In this document: in pieces, positions 33,861 through 44,860 of the stretch
How positions within the stretch are numbered: the first letter of the stretch is position 1
Layout: every line of letters starts with the position of its first letter
Assembly (NCBI GenBank): GCA_963970005.1
Contig: CAXAMN010021396.1
Span: 391,833-455,832 of the forward strand
DNA: 64,000 bases
Direction: 5' to 3'
DNA from: Durusdinium trenchii
Lineage: Eukaryota > Sar > Dinophyceae > Suessiales > Symbiodiniaceae
Notes under the pieces: generated by a model
Databases searched by the model: none
What the model was told of the DNA's origin: nothing
What the model saw: only the letters and a program-made list of their open reading frames with translations
Made by a program: the position numbers and the translations under genes

Positions 33861-34581
33861 GACCGCACAAGGCCGTAGCGCCAAAGCACATACTGGGCAC
33901 TATGGATTGCAGCGAGGTGTAGCGGTAAAGCAGCCTAAGGAATCCCAAAAAGGCTCGACGACTCGCGTCGACTGGCGTCGATTTCGACGCGATTTCTGGG
34001 GAACTCCCGTGAAAGGCTCTCCGAACAGCAACCGGTAAAGGGACCAACAGCTAGCTCAGCAATTCCATGGAAAGAAATTGGAACAGTATCTCAACGGCCA
34101 ACTCCAAAGCAGTCTGGAATGATTCGCTGCAGTATGGACATGTCAAAACCCAAGTCTGGCTACAAAGCCTGAAGAGCTCCCAAATTCTGGAGCACAGCGC
34201 AGGTTAAAGTAATTAATTAAGCCTGGATCTTCCAACGGCCAACAAATTATGGTAGTCTTGGTCATTGACACTGTTTTCCATGCAAACGCCTGCAAATTAG
34301 CGAACACAGGCAACAAAAACAGCAAGCAACCAGAAAAATGCAAACATAACGAAACAACAACAAACACTTGTGTGTATATATAAATATATTATATACAAAG
34401 CCATAACGACCAGACATGCTTGGTGGTTGGAAGGTCGAGGAGTATGGTATAGTTTGCATGGCATGTTCCAGTCTGCTACTAAAGAACCACCAATGCCGCC
34501 AGCATTTCTATGCTGAGCCAGCCAGGAAGATGCATCCGCCAAAGGTTCATGAACGATATCCGTTTTCTGAGTCTCATGCAG

Positions 34582-34785
34582 TCAAGGCTCACAGTACGTA
34601 TTCAGAACCCATCTGAATGTGCAGGAGGAGCCAAAACATTCGTCCTTGAGTGCAACCTCACCGCTCTCCAACCTAAGTGGTGTTGAAAAAGAAGAGGGCA
34701 GGCCCAACCCACAATCACCAGCCAGAAGAATCTCCAATCTGGCAACTGCGGAAGCAAGTGTGGACCTCTTCAACGCCATGGTCAA
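34582..34785 (-). CDS. Possible exon, product unknown
   Basis: The minus frame reads TMALKRSTLASAVARLEILL, AGDCGLGLPSSFSTPLRLES and GEVALKDECFGSSC. The composition is acceptable. No family recognised. Confidence 0.3.
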   Translation of the reverse strand: MTMALKRSTLASAVARLEILLAGDCGLGLPSSFSTPLRLESGEVALKDECFGSSCTFRWVLNTYCEP

Positions 34786-36943
34786 ACGGTCAAACCACTA
34801 TGAACCACTCTGTCTCCACCAGGGCATGACCGTTCCTTCCAAAGCCCCCCTGTCGTCCGGTGTCAAAACAGGAAGACGGAATCGCCCAAATGAGCGGTGG
34901 CCATGGCCACATGGAGAAACACCGTACTACCCTAAAAGCATTATTAACATGGGTGAAAAGCCTGGTCTGTGCCAGCAAAACCTCATATTATTAACAAACA
35001 TATATCTGCAAACCTGATCAAACCTGGAAACCCAAACAACCACGAACAAATGGACGTTTTCAATTGCCATATTTGGAACAATCATGTGTCTGGTTGTTGA
35101 GGTTTCCGGGCATAGGATGCAAACAATTGGAGTATACATCAAATCCTTGCCAAGTCAAAACTTGATTCAATCTTGCCGGAATGTATATAGCTGTCGCACA
35201 CATTGCACCTTGCGAGTTTTTTTGCGAGTCTTTTGATGTCTTTTGCCTTTTGCAACATGCTATTGCAGCGGCATGCTTTTGAAAAGCAAATTTGAACATG
35301 ATTGTCGTCACAAAGCCAGTGCAAGCTGACAAACGCAGACTTCTTATAGTAATCAAGCTGTTTTCGCCAAAAGGTGAGCTGACGGACCGGTGTCATCGTT
35401 GAGAAGCTCACTTGACTCGGATGTTCTTTCAGTCAAACCGTAACTTTGGTCTCTATGTAGCGTCTACACCTCGAGTCAGAAGTGCATTCTTCAGGACCAG
35501 GGACCGTACCACTCAGCTTCGCAATCCCCAAATCAATCCAGCACCCAGCCTAGAATCCCTTCATGTCTCAGTGATCAAGGCCAAAAGGAGAGAAGCCCTG
35601 CGCCAGTGATGGACACAAAACATATTATTCCCCTTTTCACCTGCTGCAACTTTTCCTTTCATACACATTTGGTTACCATTTGGGTCAGCTGCTGGTCAGC
35701 GTGCCAACAAGGGAGGCCATCCACCAAATACACTCGTAGAATCGCTTCCCAGAAACTTGAGCACCAGCCGCTCGAGGCTGTCAGCCTCACACTGGCACGT
35801 GCTTCCATGGCACAAACTTTTCCGGTTTGAAGACCTAGACCAGGGTAGGCTGGGTGATCGACTAAAGATATCTTAATACGGATTATCGATCTTAAACAGG
35901 GACAACCAAATAACATACACACGTTGGCAAAAGCGATGAGTTGGCACATCTTGCAGGAAAACGCCCCAGAGTCCAGAAATCTTGGGGGAGGGGTCAGTGG
36001 ACCCCCCGAGTATATAAAGAATAGTTGATTGACTACACTTATCATCATGGAAGTGACAACAATGGTCATCCAAGGGGCCATGCCAGCCACTTCCATGATT
36101 GTTAGTTCCAGGGAGTATAGACCCACGCACGGGTGGGATTTGCACGACAAAATGATGTCTGATGATGTCTGACTCAACACCGCCTGTGTGCCCAGTGAGC
36201 ACCATGTGTGACAAACCGAGCTTCTTTGGGAATGTGCCATCTGACATCATGTATCATGTAGATATGTATATGCCCATCAAACAGCTCTTGTAACAAATTA
36301 GCAAGTACGCAAATATATGTAAACATCAATGCACAATTACCCCGAGTCATGCATGTCTTGAATCATCTTGACACGCTTCCATCTCATTGGGGACTACAAG
36401 AACTCTCAAAATCAGCTCCGCATGTCAACAATGCTTTTCCCCTCACATGAAAGCGCGCACGCGCTTTCAAGAGCAATCCCAGTGACATCCGGCGTTGCAT
36501 ACATGTTGCACATCGTTGGCATGGCATGTTTTTGCTTTTGTGGGAAATTGCTGGATCTGTTTGTGGTGTTCTGCATGCAGCTTGGCTTGAAACAACACTG
36601 CAGCATTTGGTGTTTGGGGTTACCCTCTTTAACGCACTTCTGTTTCAACGGGAACCTCCAAAGAAATTCGCTGTTGACCGGTTTTGCATCTTCATATGAG
36701 AGGTGCTATTCATCGACAGTCTACATTGGACATTTGAGCAGGCATTTGTTGTACGCCGTATGGCCTGGTTTGTTTTGAAACAATGTCTTATCAAGCTCCT
36801 TGGTCAACGCGGTGGAAGAGAGACCCTGGGAAGGCATCCTAAAACCGCTTTCACATCTTTCCCGCAAGAACATGCCAACCTTTTGCTGTGGAAAGGAACT
36901 GGCTGAGTACAACTTGAGGGTTTTAATCTTCTGCAAATAGTAA

Positions 36944-37165
36944 TTACCAGGAAAAAGCTCTGTGAAAAGGATGACAACACGAGCTGAGCGGAGGCAGGGC
37001 GCTCTGAGCAACATCCCGCTGTCCAACCCGCCTCCTTCCCCCAACCGACTCCGCTGCGGCCTGCTCATGGTACCCTTCATCTTCCTCCACGTGGCGTCGT
37101 AACTCGCGACCCATGGCCGTCATGTGCGTCCTGATGCGCGAAAACGAGTGACTGTCAGGGAACAT
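36944..37165 (-). CDS. Possible exon, product unknown
   Basis: The minus frame reads SHSFSRIRTHMTAMGRELRR, HVEEDEGYHEQAAAESVGGR and RRVGQRDVAQSAL. It is charged and helical. A competing minus frame (ending at 36721) covers the 5' part of the same DNA. Product unknown. Confidence 0.3.
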   Translation of the reverse strand: MFPDSHSFSRIRTHMTAMGRELRRHVEEDEGYHEQAAAESVGGRRRVGQRDVAQSALPPLSSCCHPFHRAFSW

Positions 37166-37169
37166 TTGC

Positions 37170-38600
37170 TGAGCAGTGCTGCAAATGAAAGCAAACAGCT
37201 TTGAGATAATCCCAAGGCATGAAAGACTGTCGAGAAAACATCTCTACCAATCTTACCTCTAATACTGTCTAGACTCCCTGCGTCCATTGGTGTGTGGAAC
37301 CCCTGTGAGACAATATCTGTTGTCTTTCATACGACAGACAAAAGTGGTAGTCCACAAACCATGAAGTGGCCCTCAGGAGTTTACTGGAGAAGCTGTGAGA
37401 TGCAGATTTAAGGGTTTTCCAACTCCACCCTAGTAGCCTCTGGCCTCCAACCTATTCAAACAAGTCTCCAAAAACAAATCACTCACTAATCCCAATACCC
37501 AGATCTTCCCAAGACATAAGTTGCTCAGCAAACACTACGTCTTCGATACTTCACGCCTATTTCATGGTTTATGGATTTACCATGGTTTACCCACGTTTTT
37601 TTTGAACAAACATCCGGGAATACATATTGAAATACCGCATTTCTTTTTGACGTGTGTCGTCTGGTGGGGACGACTTGATACGATGCAAGGCACAATTCAT
37701 AGCTTCCAAAGCTCACAGTTGCTGCCACCTCCTCGACCCAGGAACGTCGGCTGTCCATAATCAATAGGGCTCGGTGGCGGCTATTGGCCTGGGTTCGAAG
37801 CGGCCAAAGCACCAGAAGCTACGGCCAGTCACCCCTGGAGACCTAATTAAAGGGTCCAAGGAACCCTAAGGAGACCTGTCCAAAGGTGCTGGTAGAGGTT
37901 GGTTCGGGGGGAGCATAGGTATGGCCGGTACTGGCAAAGCAGCGGTGGTCTAAGGTCGGCACATCAATCGATCCCAAACAACGCATCCTCGACGCAGTGT
38001 GCACTCCCTCGAACCAACACAGTAATTGCTCAAAGTGATCCCGAACACAGGAAACAAATGGCTCCCCTTCAAGCATCTCTCTCTCAATTTGTTGACTTTT
38101 TGTTTTGTTTGTTGCGTGTTTTTGAGGGGAGCTGGCAACAAGGGTGCACCTTTTACTGGCAGCTGGTCGGCCTTGATTCACCAAAAGGCAAAAAAACGAA
38201 GCTGATCATGTGTATACTACACATGTATTAGTCAATTGTATCATCGTTTTGCTACCGACCACCTGGGCTCCCGCGCCTGGCTACAGTACCAGGTAGTGTC
38301 GAGTGAATGAAAGGGATGGAAGCAAAGCAGGGGCCAAAGACAGGCGAAAGGAGGTAGAGACCAAGAAAGAGATAACAAAGTGGGCACGACAAACATCAAT
38401 TAAATGCCGGAGTGTGAATGGATGTGCCCAATGTGAACATACGTGAAACACGGCGTTCCATCCAAATGGGCTCCCGTAATCGGAAGGTAATGATCGGCAT
38501 GGGTTGAGTAGTGGTCAGCAACGTGGAAGAGGAGTTCAACAACACATGCCCCCCCAAAACTAATCCATATCCATCCATCCATCCATATCCATATCAACAT
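37170..38600. other. No gene supported
   Basis: I see no convincing coding segment. Open frames on both strands are short and compositionally poor. A small CCATATCCATCCATC repeat lies at about 38565-38598. Confidence 0.4.
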
Positions 38601-38786
38601 TCAAATCAAAAAATACAGCCTCTCAAATTTCTCTATTCGTGTGTTCGCAAGAAGCCGAGCTGCTAGGCCAAAGCATTCGCGCAAGAGCATCTCAAAGCCG
38701 CAGTGTCGAGGGAGCACTTCTTGATCCTCGACACTTCGACAGGTCGCAGAACTTCGCCGCAGTTCTTTTTCCAAGAAGGAGGGCAC
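38601..38786 (-). CDS. Probable exon, product unknown
   Basis: The minus frame reads MPSFLEKELRRSSATCRSVE, DQEVLPRHCGFEMLLRECFG and LAARLLANTRIEKFERLYFL before a TGA at 38601. It is helical and protein-like. It probably belongs with the exon at 38.95-39.12 kb. Confidence 0.4.
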   Translation of the reverse strand: MPSFLEKELRRSSATCRSVEDQEVLPRHCGFEMLLRECFGLAARLLANTRIEKFERLYFLI

Positions 38787-38945
38787 TTTCGATCGACCCA
38801 GAAAAGGCTCATCTGTCAGACATTTTGGTTGTTAATTTGGGATATTTTGGTTTTCGTATAGTTGGAAGTACTTTGCCTTTTTGCGCTTTTGTGTAGACCC
38901 CTGACAACGCGCCTTTCGAAAGCTTGAGTGACGCTTTGCTCAACT

Positions 38946-39125
38946 TCAAGTGGTGCTTTGCTCGTCGGTCTTGAACCCCAGAAACGTCTGCGGTTTTGGC
39001 CAAAGCTCTGCATAGCGCTCCAATTCTTGGATCGCTTCCTTGACAGTTGGTAACCTCACTCCGGAAAGGTTCGGACCGCACCCGTATCGGAACCGGGACC
39101 TCGGTCCATTTTCGGGGCCCAGGGT
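38946..39125 (-). CDS. Probable exon, product unknown
   Basis: After a TTGGAG|GCGACC acceptor the minus frame reads LGPENGPRSRFRYGCGPNLS, GVRLPTVKEAIQELERYAEL and WPKPQTFLGFKTDEQS. A GA donor (TTCAA|GACC) is possible near the end. The composition is strongly protein-like. No family recognised. Confidence 0.5.
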   Translation of the reverse strand, partial: TLGPENGPRSRFRYGCGPNLSGVRLPTVKEAIQELERYAELWPKPQTFLGFKTDEQSTT

Positions 39126-39409
39126 CGCCTCCAAGATCGTAACGTAAGTAGTCCCCTCATGTGTTTCGGGTGGCTCAGAAGAAAAGTTGTTTGGGTCCCT
39201 TTTACTATTGTTACTCTCATTTGACCCGAATGCCTGTCTAAAGAGACTTCATAGATACCATCTTTGGTCCACATGAAGGGCTGCAGGCTGAGCCGGTCAG
39301 CTGGGTCGGGCTGACATCACATTCGACCAGCAAGGTCTGGGGATTCACCTGGCTACACGCTGAGACGTTGGGTATATCTTGGTTAAAGTTATATCTATAT
39401 CGGTTTCCC

Positions 39410-39495
39410 GTCGGGTTTACCAGTAATAGTGGATGATTATGGTGAGTAAAGGTCATTCTCAATGATTGACAGTTACAGGTCATGGGACACATAGG
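39410..39495. repeat. Diverged MITE copy
   Basis: It matches by eye the MITE at 55240-55353: AGTAATAGTGGATGATTATG corresponds to the left arm and GACAGTTACAGGTCATGGG to the right arm of that element. The target duplication is not recognisable. Confidence 0.5.
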
Positions 39496-39499
39496 GACA

Positions 39500-41190
39500 C
39501 ACATGGACACACACACACACACACTGTGTTTTTGTCCCATTGCCAGTGATCACATACCGATTGTTGCTGGTAATGCAACACACCTAGTGAGAAGAATTGA
39601 TACACCTGGCCTCTATTTCCTGGATTCATCTGGCCACCTCCCGAACGGACAATGGCTAGCTAGGCGACCCACACAAGGCCTTCAGCATGGCAAAGGTGGT
39701 CTCCCAATCCGGTGCCAACCTGGGGGGTTGATGGACCGAAGATCAAGTGGGCAATTATATTGTATATACTGTATATATATATAACAGTTGATCAAAACGG
39801 ACATCATTCTTTTGAATGTCCGCCAAATGTCCCCAAACCGCTCATGTGACAAAGTCCCTAGAACATCAAATGTATCGAAGAGTTCTTCAGAAAGAGAGAG
39901 AGAGAGGTCACTATGGTTGGGGTTGCATGCCCAAAGGAGAAACCCATGGATGAAGGGATCCAGCCGGTGAAGCACCAAATGGCCGAGTGGTGCCTTTTCC
40001 AGAAACCGGAACGCTGCCCAATGCCCCATCGTGTGCGCTGTTTTCCGGAGCCAGGGGAGCCAGGGTTCATTTGGTCATGGTCTACCCAGGTGCTTCAAGA
40101 AACATAACCCAGGAATGTACCAGGATCCTCCTGTCTGGGTGTCTGGTGGTGCATGTCTAGTGCAGGGTCGTCTAGCCAGGTGACGAATCGATGATTGATG
40201 GCCTCCAACCTTAAGTTTCCCTAAAAATCCAGGAACCAAATCATTAGCGCGAGCAAACCTGCGCAGGTTGCAAACAAAGTGGCTGCTTCTCACAAAGGAA
40301 GCGGTAAACCTCCAAGGCAGCGCTGGCAGGGTCAGCTGCCATGTGACAGGACTCAATCAAGATGTGAAGCAACCTCACACAGGTTTGGCCAACACCCGCC
40401 CAAGTATTCCGGCAAAGGAAGAGTCGCTGAAATGTGGTCAAAACCTGGAGCCCTGGGTCACCATACGGTCACCATCTAATACAACTTGACCTTCCGCTCA
40501 ATCAAGGCTTCCTGGTTGTGACCCAGGATGCCAAATCAGGAGAGCAAAAGGACAGTTTAGCTTTGAATGTTTTAAGATGTTTTAAGCCTTTTGGCCTCCA
40601 CATTCCATCTCCACTACCTGACACGAAGTCCTGTCGCGCCGCCCTAGCCTGCCCCTTAAGTCAAACGTCTCAACCCCCCACCTCTGCCACATCGTCGGCA
40701 AGCCTAAGCGCTCCACCAAAAGCAAGCCTCACAGTTCAGAATACGGTGGAGGCCATCGCTAGTAGGTTGGAGGGGTGGAGGCCATCGCCATTAGGGTGGA
40801 GGCCATGGCTACCTACGGGTGGAGAGGTCCCAAACACACAAAACCCAACGGATCAAACACACAGAATCGCACTTCGCCGCACAGGAACCACAGCATGCTG
40901 CTGTAGAAGCGTTCGGTGACTCATGGTGACTCCAGAGTAATGGACGTCCCAGGTCGAAAAATACATCCCAGTGTCTGTGAGAAACCAGAATGACAAACCC
41001 TACTAGGACACAAAAAGTTCACACACCTGGCTGAATGATCAAAAATAGTCACGTGCTTCACACACGCATGATCACAGTCATTAGCTTCTTAGCTTCTAGG
41101 GCTGGCTCAGAAAAAGCATCAAATGGTTGACCTGCAAAGGTGGTCGTTCTTTACGGGAAAAGGCCGCATATAATGATTGCCAACCACAGC
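39500..41190. other. No gene supported; microsatellite and minisatellite
   Basis: No coding segment that I can support. The stretch holds a (CA)n tract at 39508-39530, an alternating AT tract at about 39760-39783, a short GAGA tract at about 39895, and at 40744-40822 tandem copies of the GGTGGAGGCCATCGC minisatellite family. Confidence 0.45.
40744..40822. repeat. Minisatellite, GGAGGCCATCGC family
   Basis: Three to four units of the form GGTGGAGGCCATCGCTAG with variants. It lies in non-coding sequence and has the same orientation as the 3880-3945 copy. Confidence 0.65.
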
Positions 41191-41203
41191 CTTTCAACAA
41201 ATG

Positions 41204-41475
41204 TCATACCTGCAAGAACAGAAAAAGAAAAGCTCTGCCATCCAAAGCCAGCGGTCCATGCTGGTGAAATGGTCCCATGTACCGTAAGCACCGGGAAATG
41301 AAGCGCTGATGGGGTGTAAAACCAGCTGCATGCATATCAAGCATAGCATCGGTAGCCCCTTGACCATCACCACATCCCAAGCGCCCAAAAATCACGGCGG
41401 CGTAGAGGGCAGGATTGGGTAAGAATGCTGCCCGGCACTTGCGATAGATCCTCGGTTGTGCACCACAGGTGTCCA
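41204..41475 (-). CDS. Probable exon with a PPR-like segment
   Basis: The minus frame reads RIYRKCRAAFLPNPALYAAV, IFGRLGCGDGQGATDAMLDM and HAAGFTPHQRFISRCLRYMG. The spacing and residues (ALYAAVI..GRLGCGDGQGATDAMLDMHAAGFTP) resemble one pentatricopeptide repeat: helix A, helix B, then a Gly-x-x-Pro end. PPR proteins bind organellar RNA. Only one repeat is visible, so this is tentative. It is the most downstream exon of a gene whose earlier exons are probably at 41.59-43.05 kb. The end at 41204 is hydrophobic (FLFLFLQV) and may be intron. Confidence 0.45.
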
Positions 41476-41590
41476 ATCTAATCAATGAAATTCTTCCGTG
41501 CTACCCTTGAGCAAGTTTCACTGGATCAAGAACTTAGCAACAATGATACTGCTAGTGCGAGTGGTCACTTTTTGGGTGCCAACCATTGGC

Positions 41591-41850
41591 TTAGGGGAGG
41601 ATCTCCAAGTCTGAGTGTGATCTGACAAGATTCAACTCAGCCGCATCCTGAGCTCCACAGGCAAAAAGCCCTTCGATGGCCGCAGCGCAGCTGTCGGTAT
41701 CCGGTGCGAGGTGCTGAGTGCTGCGTGTGAAGACCTGTTCTCTTCGCGTCGGATCCTCTTCGCCGCTCCCGCCCTTCAGTCGCAATGCAGCAACTCCATC
41801 TTCTGAAAGCCTGCTTGCCATGTAGAAGGTTTGCCTGAACAAATGACCCA
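41591..41850 (-). CDS. Probable exon of the PPR-like gene
   Basis: The minus frame reads ASRLSEDGVAALRLKGGSGE, EDPTRREQVFTRSTQHLAPD and TDSCAAAIEGLFACGAQDAA, then ELNLVRSHSDLEILP. It is highly protein-like. It probably starts after one of the closely spaced AG sites around 41790-41815. It lies between the exons at 42.0-42.1 and 41.2-41.5 kb. Confidence 0.55.
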
Positions 41851-41984
41851 ACCAAATAAGAGCTTCAATTCTGTTCGCACTTCTCATACTCACTCGGAAA
41901 AAACAAACTACTTGTCATACATGACCACCATACTTCCCATACTTCAGGTTTTGCTCCACTCATCCAGATTGGCTTTCCCCTTAC

Positions 41985-42135
41985 CATCCTGTGCCCAGGT
42001 GCAAAACCATCCCAGGGCGCTTCACCTTGCGCCGTCCCATGTTCCGCATCTGATCGTCGAGCTCCTCCCGCGCCAAGGGCCGCCCGTCAGAGGCATCCGA
42101 TCGTCGCAGCAGCGAGGTGAGGTTGCTCCTTCCAC
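41985..42135 (-). CDS. Probable exon without ATG, PPR-like gene
   Basis: This exon has no upstream start codon. After a GGAAG|GAGC acceptor the minus frame reads NLTSLLRRSDASDGRPLARE, ELDDQMRNMGRRKVKRPGM. It is strongly charged and protein-like; the other frames are not. It fits between the flanking exons of the same leftward gene. Confidence 0.5.
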
Positions 42136-42539
42136 ACAAGAAACACTAGAAACACACACCGAAAACACACCATTTCGGGGGTTTTGGTGATTTTTCAATC
42201 ACATGGTGAGGGGGGAAATCAAAGCCACGAACTGAGTGATGATGGAAAAACGACATGATGCATGGCCTTTCATCTGGAAGGTTATATACATCATTCGGCA
42301 TGTTCCAATGGAAGTGGACACATGGTTTTATTTTTGCCTGGTGATGCATGGCCTCTTTTCTGAGACCAATTCTCTGAATACCAAACCGGCGGGCTTTCAA
42401 CCAAACCACGTGGTGGTGAGGCAAAGGGTAGCTACATTCTAGATGCAACTTCCACCCACTGCCTGATGACAAGCATAACCTGACGAAGGCCAACCACTCT
42501 TTCCTGGACACAGTCCTGCACGTGTCATCATTTGTCATC

Positions 42540-42830
42540 CACATCAATTGCCAAATTGCCATGGTGCATGAACATCAGTGAATTTCTTTCCGTATCCACC
42601 TCCTCCCTTCCTCTCCCTTCCTCTCCCCGCCTCACATCCACCATATCCTGCGCTCCAATGGCCGGAAGAGCCCGCTCGGACTCGCTCTCGGGAGTCCCGG
42701 ACCCGCTCTCGAGCCCTCGGGCCAAGTCCATGGAGTCGAACCCCTCCTGCACGATGAGCCTCCGGAGCTCCTGGGCCTCCTCTGACGCGAAAACGGGCGA
42801 AATGGGCGCAAACCCATGGCACCCGGTCAC
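42540..42830 (-). CDS. Probable exon of the PPR-like gene
   Basis: The minus frame reads HGFAPISPVFASEEAQELRR, LIVQEGFDSMDLARGLESGS, GTPESESERALPAIGAQDMV and RRGEEGRGREEVDTERNS. It is acidic, Glu/Arg-rich and clearly coding-like. The part upstream of CHGFAP may be intron. Confidence 0.55.
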
Positions 42831-42852
42831 GGCGCGCGTGGTATGCTGCCGG

Positions 42853-42990
42853 TCACGGCTGTTCAATCTCAAAGCCCCGGAGCAGGGGAAGTTTCGGAGC
42901 GACCACGAGTTGTGGCCGTCTTGGCGACCCTACGCGCGGTCGATCCCGCAGCGGCTCGCGCTGCTGTGGAGATCCCAGGTTTAGGGGTTG
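42853..42990 (-). CDS. Probable exon, Arg/Pro-rich
   Basis: The minus frame reads SPQQREPLRDRPRVGSPRRP and QLVVAPKLPLLRGFEIEQP, then TGA. A GT donor lies at the stop (CAGCC|GTGACC). It is probably the exon upstream of the one at 42.54-42.83 kb. Confidence 0.4.
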   Translation of the reverse strand, partial: QPLNLGSPQQREPLRDRPRVGSPRRPQLVVAPKLPLLRGFEIEQP

Positions 42991-43791
42991 ACACGGGTTG
43001 GTATATTTGGCGGAGATACATGGCCAACAAATCCAAACAAATGACCTCGACATGGCTGTATACAGATCAATTCCAATACCTCATGCTGAGATGAACTCCC
43101 CATCTTGGAGAGTTTGAGTCTATTCTCGCCCACCAGGGCAAACCCATAGCACTGTTGGTGTTTCTCATCACCCCCGATCAAATGTGTCAAACAGTCACCT
43201 CACTATTGACGTCCACCCGATCATTGGATCCTGCCAAGGCAGGAAGGGCGCATATTATGGGCGCAAAGTCTCACCACATCCACTCACCCTACAAGTTTGG
43301 GAATCTCAGCAACTGCCCGGAACATGATCTATCTCCAAGGCAGTTCTGCCAGCTGAGCAGTAAGTAGTGGAATCCTTTCCACTGACATCAGCAGTTGGTT
43401 CTACTGCTCGAATCCCACACGAATCCCACTCCTCAGTGCCGGGGTCCAGGTGCACCAAACGAGCTGCAGGGCACATCAAACATCTCAGAGCAAAGCGGTG
43501 CCTTCGCCCTGGGGAGACCGCCGAGCGAAACGAGACCGCGGAGCGTCCTTGGGGTCTGAGTGTGTTGGCAGCGATTCAACCGCGCTAACCAAACATAACT
43601 AGTCGGGTAAAAGGAGGATTGGAAGGATTGGCCCCTTGTTCCAGCCAGGTTCTAGCAGGTGATTCTATCAAGCTACATAAGCTAGCCAAACAAACCCGCA
43701 ATCCTTCTGGAAAACTTCGTAGGCCTGCAGTTGAACCAAAATAAGCTGCAAAAGAACGATAAAGAAGGTACAGTATAGAACTGTTACGCTA

Positions 43792-43974
43792 CTAGGATGA
43801 AGTGGTTTCACCAATCCTAACCTCCTCCTTCTCAACCACCTCATCACCACCATCATTACTAGCACCATCATCCAAATGCTTCAACTGTACGCCATAAAGT
43901 CTAAGACTCCTGCCTAGTCCCTCGGCGTCTCCCAGCAACAAGGAGGGGTTCTTCGACTTCATGACGCTGCTCAC
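43792..43974 (-). CDS. Probable exon, acidic C-terminus
   Basis: The minus frame reads MSSVMKSKNPSLLLGDAEGL, GRSLRLYGVQLKHLDDGASN and DGGDEVVEKEEVRIGETTSS before a TAG at 43792. The composition is good and the end is acidic. It could be the last exon of a gene. Product unknown. Confidence 0.45.
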   Translation of the reverse strand: MSSVMKSKNPSLLLGDAEGLGRSLRLYGVQLKHLDDGASNDGGDEVVEKEEVRIGETTSS

Positions 43975-44184
43975 GCTCCTCGACCGCAGGAGGCCGGGGA
44001 ATCACAGCCATGGTCCACATCCAACAATGGTCGACTCTCCGACTGACTAGCAAGGGGGTTGGGGAACTCCTGTAGCTCCTTGGCGCCCTCTTTCATGGGG
44101 AATATGGATACTCCTCTTGGGTCGCTTGGGTATACCGTATACCCTAATCCCTGTAGCAGTGGATGATGATGGTTGGGAAAGGCC

Positions 44185-44197
44185 TTTATTTACAATA
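44185..44197. repeat. Target-site duplication, left
   Basis: TTTATTTACAATA, identical to 49578-49590. The last A also matches the first base of the terminal repeat, so the boundary is ambiguous by one base. Confidence 0.85.
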
Positions 44198-44565
44198 AGC
44201 AAACAAGCACCGAGATGCAAGCAAAGGATCGCACAGCTAGCTTCAAACTTTTTCCAAGCACGCTAGGCCCAGGCCGGAGTTGTACTATTGAGCACCTGGT
44301 TGCTGCATGCGCTCCAGCCTCCTAAGGAGGCACCTAGGGTGCAAATAGCCATGCTAGGCTATTTTGAGATGAAAAATTCAAAAAAGCAGCACTTTCCTGG
44401 ATCAAACAAAAACTCTGAGATTCAAATTGCGGCCTTTCAAGGCCGAAATCGATGAGAAAATCAGTCTAGTTCGAGGTCTATCCGTCGCACTGGGAAATCG
44501 TCTTCTGACATGAACTTGGCACTACTGCCCTTTCTGGGCGGGGTGGTCAGCATCTGTTTCAAGAA
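44198..44565 (-). repeat. Terminal direct repeat (pLTR), 3' copy
   Basis: This 368-bp repeat is near-identical to 49209-49576; the difference that I noticed is GTTCGAGG here versus GTTCGAAG there. On the minus strand its start encodes the end of a frame (SSAKFMSEDDFPVRRIDLEL, then stop). It also holds a short GGCCTTTCAAGGCC inverted repeat. I looked for the hammerhead-ribozyme cores known from Penelope repeats (CTGANGA plus GAAA) and did not find one. Confidence 0.85.
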
Positions 44566-44682
44566 ATTTCTCATAGCCCCTGTCTTTTTCCAGCACAAAG
44601 TGCACCGTAGTAAGTACGCACCTGTGGCTCCAGACACTGCAAGGATAGGAATCTGTGTGAAAGCTTTGATTGCAGCAGACAC
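44461..44682 (-). CDS. PLE terminal frame running into the pLTR
   Basis: A short frame (73 codons) with a CTLCWKKTG motif that ends SSAKFMSEDDFPVRRIDLEL inside the 3' terminal repeat. Two other frames upstream of it (44571-44840, 44522-44815) are also open and Cys-rich, so the connection to the Ser/Lys-rich frame is unresolved. The 5' terminal repeat carries the same C-terminal codons without the rest. Confidence 0.4.
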   Translation of the reverse strand: MSAAIKAFTQIPILAVSGATGAYLLRCTLCWKKTGAMRNFLKQMLTTPPRKGSSAKFMSEDDFPVRRIDLELD

Positions 44683-44860
44683 ACGCTAGTGTCTTCACAG
44701 CCAGCACATAATTCCATGCCCGCTGGAGCCCTGACGGCGCCCAAACAGGCGCAGCCCTTTGCTGAAAAAAAGCCATGAGAAAAACACCAACCAAAATTCC
44801 GGCCAAAACAGCCATTGCTGGATGCCAGCCGAGCCCCCACGGCAGTAGTGCCCCTCTTGT

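Noticed and set aside
33377..33922. 181-codon plus frame
   Set aside because: Its content is Ser/Pro/Cys-rich and irregular, while the minus strand has better exon-like pieces and a GTGAG donor.
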